Below are positions 1 through 6,000 of a stretch of DNA of 16,582 nucleotides, in pieces. The stretch is taken from positions 1-16,582 of the forward strand of contig DLOU01000024.1 of the NCBI GenBank assembly GCA_002477275.1. Direction: 5' to 3'. The first letter of the stretch is position 1, and each line of letters opens with the position of its first letter. The translations under genes were made by a program, and so were the position numbers. A model generated the notes under the pieces. It was given only the letters and a program-made list of their open reading frames with translations, was not told the DNA's origin and searched no databases. The DNA comes from Caryophanales bacterium UBA7476. Lineage in GTDB: Bacteria > Bacillota_I > Bacilli_A > RF39 > UBA660.

Positions 1-3000
1 ATAGTGGAGATATAACAATAAATAAATCTACTTTAACAGCTGTAAATGGATATGCATTAAATAATAAGACAGCAGGAGAAATAACACTAGATAGTGAAAC
101 AGTTTTAACATCATCTAACTATGCGATAAATAATATAGCAACAGAAGAAGTAACAATAACAGGTGGAACAATAGTTGGAGTACAAAACACAGGAAGTACT
201 CTAAAACTAGATGGAAACACAATATCAAATGCATCAGGAAAATATGGAATATTAAATAGTAGTGGTAATTTAACACTAGATAATGTAAATGTAACAGCGA
301 ATACACAAGCAATAAATAATAATGGAGGAACATTAACAGTAAATAGTGGAGAATATACAACATCAAATAATAATACAATATATAATAATAATGGAACATT
401 AAATATAGTTGATGGAAATATAAAGAGTACAGCAACAGGTGCTCATACAGTATATTCAAATGGTGGTACAGTAAATGTAAGTGGTGGATATCTTGAAACA
501 GTAACTTCATCTTCATATTTTTATGCAGCTTTAACATTAAATGGTTCAACAGCAACAATATCAGGAGGAGAATTTCATGCATCAAATACATATGGATATG
601 GAGTAAGATTAACAAGTTCTGCAAATATTACAGTAACAGGAGGAAAATTCACTTCAGATAAAAGTATTGCTTTTGATGTAAATGGCTCAACAGCAACAAT
701 TGAAGATGGAACATTTAATTCTGGTTCGGGAATAGTATTATGGTCAAATTCTAATGTTACAATAAATGGTGGAACATATCATTCAAATAGTTCATATGCA
801 TTGTGCCCAAATAGTGGTACATTTACAATAAATGGTGGAGATATTTCTTCTACTTCAAGTTATGGTGTTTATCAAGAAAATGGAACACTTAATATCAATG
901 GAGGAACAATTACATCAACAAGTGGAAACGCAGTAAGAGTAAATGGAACAACTAATATTAATTCTAACCCAGTTATCAAAGGTGGAAACTATGGAGTGTT
1001 AGAGTCAAGTGGAACACTTACTCTAGGATCAGATGATACAACTGTAAGTAAAGAAAAACCTGAAATAATAGGAGGTACTTATGGTATTTATAAATCAGCT
1101 GGAACACTTAATTTCTATGATGGTATTTTACTAGGACAAACAACAGGATTATATGGAAATCCAACAAATATACCGAGAAGATATCAAGTTATTACTGGAG
1201 AAAAGGGTATTGTTGATGATGAAACATTAGAAACTACAGTATATAAATCAGTATATCTTGATGTAAGAAGTGATTTTGTACAAGTAGGAGAAAAAACATT
1301 TAATGATTTGCAGGATGCAATAGATGAAATAGAGAGTACTGGTACAATGACATTAATTGGAGATGCATACATAACTGATGCAGCAACAATACCAAATGGT
1401 AAAACAATTTTATGGGATTTAAATAATCACTCATTAACACTTACAAAAACAATAACAAATAGTGGAGTATTAACTATTGATGACAATAGTAGTGAAAAAG
1501 GTGGAGCACTTACAAATCCATCAAGTATTATGTTTGATAGTCCAGGAGAAATTACTATAAACAAAGGTATATATGATGTTAAAAATCACTTCATCCATTC
1601 AATTAATGGAAAAATAGTTTTAAATGATGGAACAATCTCAAGTGAAAAAAATGTTTCGACTATATATAATTCAAATGGAACAGTTGAATTTAATGGAGGA
1701 CAAATTAACCCATCAGGATCTAACGGTTATAATGCTTTAAAACTTGTTTCAAATGCAAAAGCAACAATTAATAATATAACTATTACTGGAACAGGAACCT
1801 CTTATGGATTTGTAGTAGAGAAATCATCATTAAATATTAATAATGCAAATGTAACCACAACTTCAAATCGTGTTATTAATGCTACTAGTAGTAGTACTGT
1901 TACAATAAAAAATGGTTCTTTCAGTTCTACAAATGGCAATGCAGTATATATTTCTGGTGGAACACTAATTATAGAAAAAGGTTCATTTACTTCTTTAAAT
2001 AATGAAGTTATTGAAACTCATAATGCAACAGTTACTATTGATGATGGTACTTATAGTTCAGATGCAGAAAATCCACTATATTCAGTTGGTGGTACAATTA
2101 CAATTAATGGTGGAGTATACAGAACTAATACAGCTACAGGATTTATTATTGAAAGTAATGCAAATGTAACAATTAATAATGCAGATTTAGAAACAAAATC
2201 AACTAGTCATGCTGCAATTACAAATACAAGTGGAACTTTAACTATAAATAGTGGTACATTTGTTTCTAATAAATATGGTTTAAATAATAGTTCTACAGTA
2301 ACAGTAAACGGCGGAACATTTACTGGAAAAACTTATGGATTAATCAATGAAGGTACTGCTAATATTAATACAGGATCATTTACATCAAATAAATACGGTA
2401 TTTATCAAAATGGTGGAACACTTACTCTTGGTACTAATGATGAAACAGTGAAGACAGATTATCCATTAGGAGTTGGTGAAGAGTACGGACTTTATATAAA
2501 TTCAGGAACAGTTAGTGTTTATGATGGCTTATTTAAAGGAAAAACTCGTGGATATAATGGTGGAACAATTAGTTCTATGCCTGATAGATATACTATTCTA
2601 GAAGGTGTAGATGGTGAATATAAAACAGCATATTTAGGTGTTCAAGAAAACTTTGTTAAAGTAGGTGAACAAGAATTTAATAGCTTACAGGATGCTATTG
2701 ATGCAATTGGTACTACTGGTACTATGACATTAATTGATAATGCAACTACAACTATGGGTGCGACAATACCACAAGAAAAAACTATTTTATTTGATTTGAA
2801 TGGAAAATCATTGAATATAACAAAAACTATAACAAATGATGGTTCATTAACTATAGATGATGGTTCAACTTTGAAAGAGGGAACAATATCTAATAATACA
2901 TCAACAATTTTATTACAAAATAACAATTCATTAACAGTAAATTCAGGAATATATAATTCAAATAAAAATGCATTTTCTACATCTGGTGGTAATTTTATAT

Positions 3001-6000
3001 TTAATGATGGAACAATTAATGGTACTGGTTCAAATTCATTGATATTAGCTAACAATAATTCAACAGTGACAATAAATGATGGAACTATAAATAGTAGTTC
3101 ATACTCAGCAGTAAGAATTTATGGTGGTTCGACAGGTACAATTAATGATATTACAATAACTGCTACAAGCTCTTCATATGGAGTTAAAGTAGATACATCA
3201 GCAAATGTTACTATAAAAAATGGAACATATTCAACTGAAAATTCTAATGTAGTTTATGTTGATGCTGCAACACTTAATATAGAAAACGGAACATATTCAT
3301 CAACTAATTCAAATGTTATTAATGCATCTGGTGGAACCATTAATATTGAGAAAGGATCATTTAATTCACCAAGTGAAGAAGTTATTCAGACAAGTAGTTC
3401 AACTATTACAATTGATGATGGTACATTTACTTCAACTAGTGAAAATCCTTTGTACCTTTTAGGAACTACTGCAATATTAAATGGAGGTACTTATAGAACA
3501 AATACTGCTACTGGATTTATATTTGAAAATAATTCAAATGTAACTATTAATGATGCAGATCTTGAAACTCAATCAACTAACTGGGCTGCAATTGTAAATA
3601 CAAGTGGTACTTTAACGATTAATGGAGGAACATTTACTTCACCAGTTTATGGTCTAAATAATCAATCTACTTCGATAGTTTATGGAGGAACATTTATTGG
3701 AGGTAGCTATGGTATATATCAAAATTCTGGTACTTTAACATTAGGTGTTAAAGATCAAAATATAAGTAAAACTATTCCTAATGTAAAAGGTGAAACATAT
3801 GGATTATATATTAGAAGTGGAACAGTTAACTTCTATGATGGAATACTTAAAGGAAAAACAAAAGGATATTATGGAAACATAGCAAATGTTGAGAATGATT
3901 CATTTATTAACGAAGAAGATGAAGTAATTGATAGTATTACTTATAAAGTTGCATATTTAATAGGTCAAACTGAAATTATTCAAAATGATGCAACAAAAGA
4001 GAAATTTACTAGTATTCAAACAGCTATGAATGAAGCTGTATCAGGAGAAAAATTAATTTTACTTGATAATGTAAGTGTTTATTATACAATTACAGTACCT
4101 GATAAAGAATTAATACTTGATATGTCAGGATATAATATAACAACTAATAAAGCAATAACTAATAATGGTAATTTAAGTATTATAAATAGTGATTCTAATA
4201 AAAATTCTGAAATAAAAGCAACTTCTTCTATTACGTTAATTACTAATAATAATGATTTAAATATTAATGGTATTAAATTAACTTCAAATAATTCAAATTA
4301 TGTTATTAATAATAGTAGTAATGGAAATTTAGAATTAAATGATGTGATTATTAATTCTGTAAATGGAGTTATTAACTATAATGAAGCTGTTATTAGTAGA
4401 TCAACAATAACTGGAACATGTGGAATTAGAAATGAAAGTATTAATTCAAAACTTGAATTAAATAATTCAACAATAACTACTTCTAATTGGAGTTTATATA
4501 ACTATAATGGTTTACTTTCTATTGATGGTGGATCATATTCATCAACTGGAAGTTATGTAATATATATGACAGGTTCTAATTCAAAACCTAGTTCAATAAC
4601 TGGAAATGCAACAATTAATAGAACTGGTGGTAATGCTTTAGAAATATATAATACATCAAACCTAAATATAGATAATACAACAATAACTGGAAATGTATTT
4701 AATAATTCTTCAACACTTAAATTTGATACTGTAAATTATACTGGTAGAATTGATAATAGAGGAACTACAACTATTGATAGTAGTACTATTTCATATACTG
4801 ATTCTAATAGTTCAAATGTGGAAGCAATATATAATACTGGTACAATAAATTTAGATGGTAGTACATTGACATTTACAAGAACTACAAATTCAAATAATAA
4901 TTTTACTGGTTTAAATAATAATTCTGGAACAGTTACTATGAATAATACTAATTTGAATGTAAGTATTTCAAATACTTCTTATGGAAATTTGTTTGGAATA
5001 ATTAATAATGGAACATTCAATTATAAAAAAGGTACAATTAATGTAGGGGCATCTAATATTAATTATGGAATCTATAATGTTTCATCAACTAGTACTTTAT
5101 CACCAACAAGTATTAGTTTAGGTACTGCTACTAATTCTTATGGTATCTATAATAGTGGAGGTACAACAATACTTAAGAAAGGTAATGTTTTAGTAGAAGA
5201 TTCTGTTACATCGTATGGTGTATATCAAAATGCAGGAACAGTTACTATTGGAACTTATGATGGTTCTGGAATAGCTGCTGCTGATGTTTCTATAACTGAT
5301 CCTGAAATAAGAGCTGTTGGTACAACAACTGGTATTGGTTATAAGAAAGTTGATGGTACATTTAACTATTATGATGGTAGAATAGTTGGTTCAACAAGTG
5401 CTAAACCTGAAGCTCCTAGTGCAATAGAACCAAATTATGCAGTTGTAAATTATACTGAAAATGATACTAGTTATCCATATTGTATTCTAGAATGTTTAAC
5501 ACCAGATGATGGAACAATAGATTATGATTGGAGAGTAAATGTAGATGATACAAATGCTGTTTATACTAAGACTATAACTACTGATAACTTAGTATGGAAA
5601 GATCAAGATGGAAATACTTATTCAGAGCCGGCAGAAGGAAGATATGCAGAATATAGGGTAAGTATATTCCAAAAAGAAATATCAGAGAATTTCATGTATA
5701 TGGTAGAAGCAAGTCTTGCTGATGGAACACCAATAACAGTTACTCAAGATAACAGTACAGGATTATTTACAATCTCTGATACAAGATACGAAAAAGATAT
5801 AATAACATTTACATCTGGAAGTATAACTGATTATTCTTCTATAAATAGAACGATTAATTTAAAAGTAACAACAACTACTAATATTCCTGATAGTGACGAA
5901 TACTCATTTGAAGGAAAAGAAGAAGTATTTATAGTTCCTAAAACAGGAATATATTTACTAGAAACTTGGGGAGCTCAAGGTGGAGGAGAAATCTCTGGAT

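Noticed and set aside
115..624. A 169-codon open frame on the minus strand
   Set aside because: Extremely Leu/His/Tyr-rich translation, antisense to the Asn/Thr repeats. It is a by-product of codon bias in the real gene. The minus-strand frames at 1184-1372, 2642-3055, 6031-6306, 6730-6933 and 13125-13373 are rejected for the same reason.
801..803. A TTG at 801 as the start of the giant gene
   Set aside because: The same frame is open to the left edge with the same rung repeats, and no ribosome site precedes 801. The gene starts outside the window.
3..5498. Possible CRISPR array or satellite DNA suggested by repeated short motifs
   Set aside because: The repeats are imperfect, in frame, and conserved at protein level but not as identical DNA; no constant repeat/spacer structure exists.
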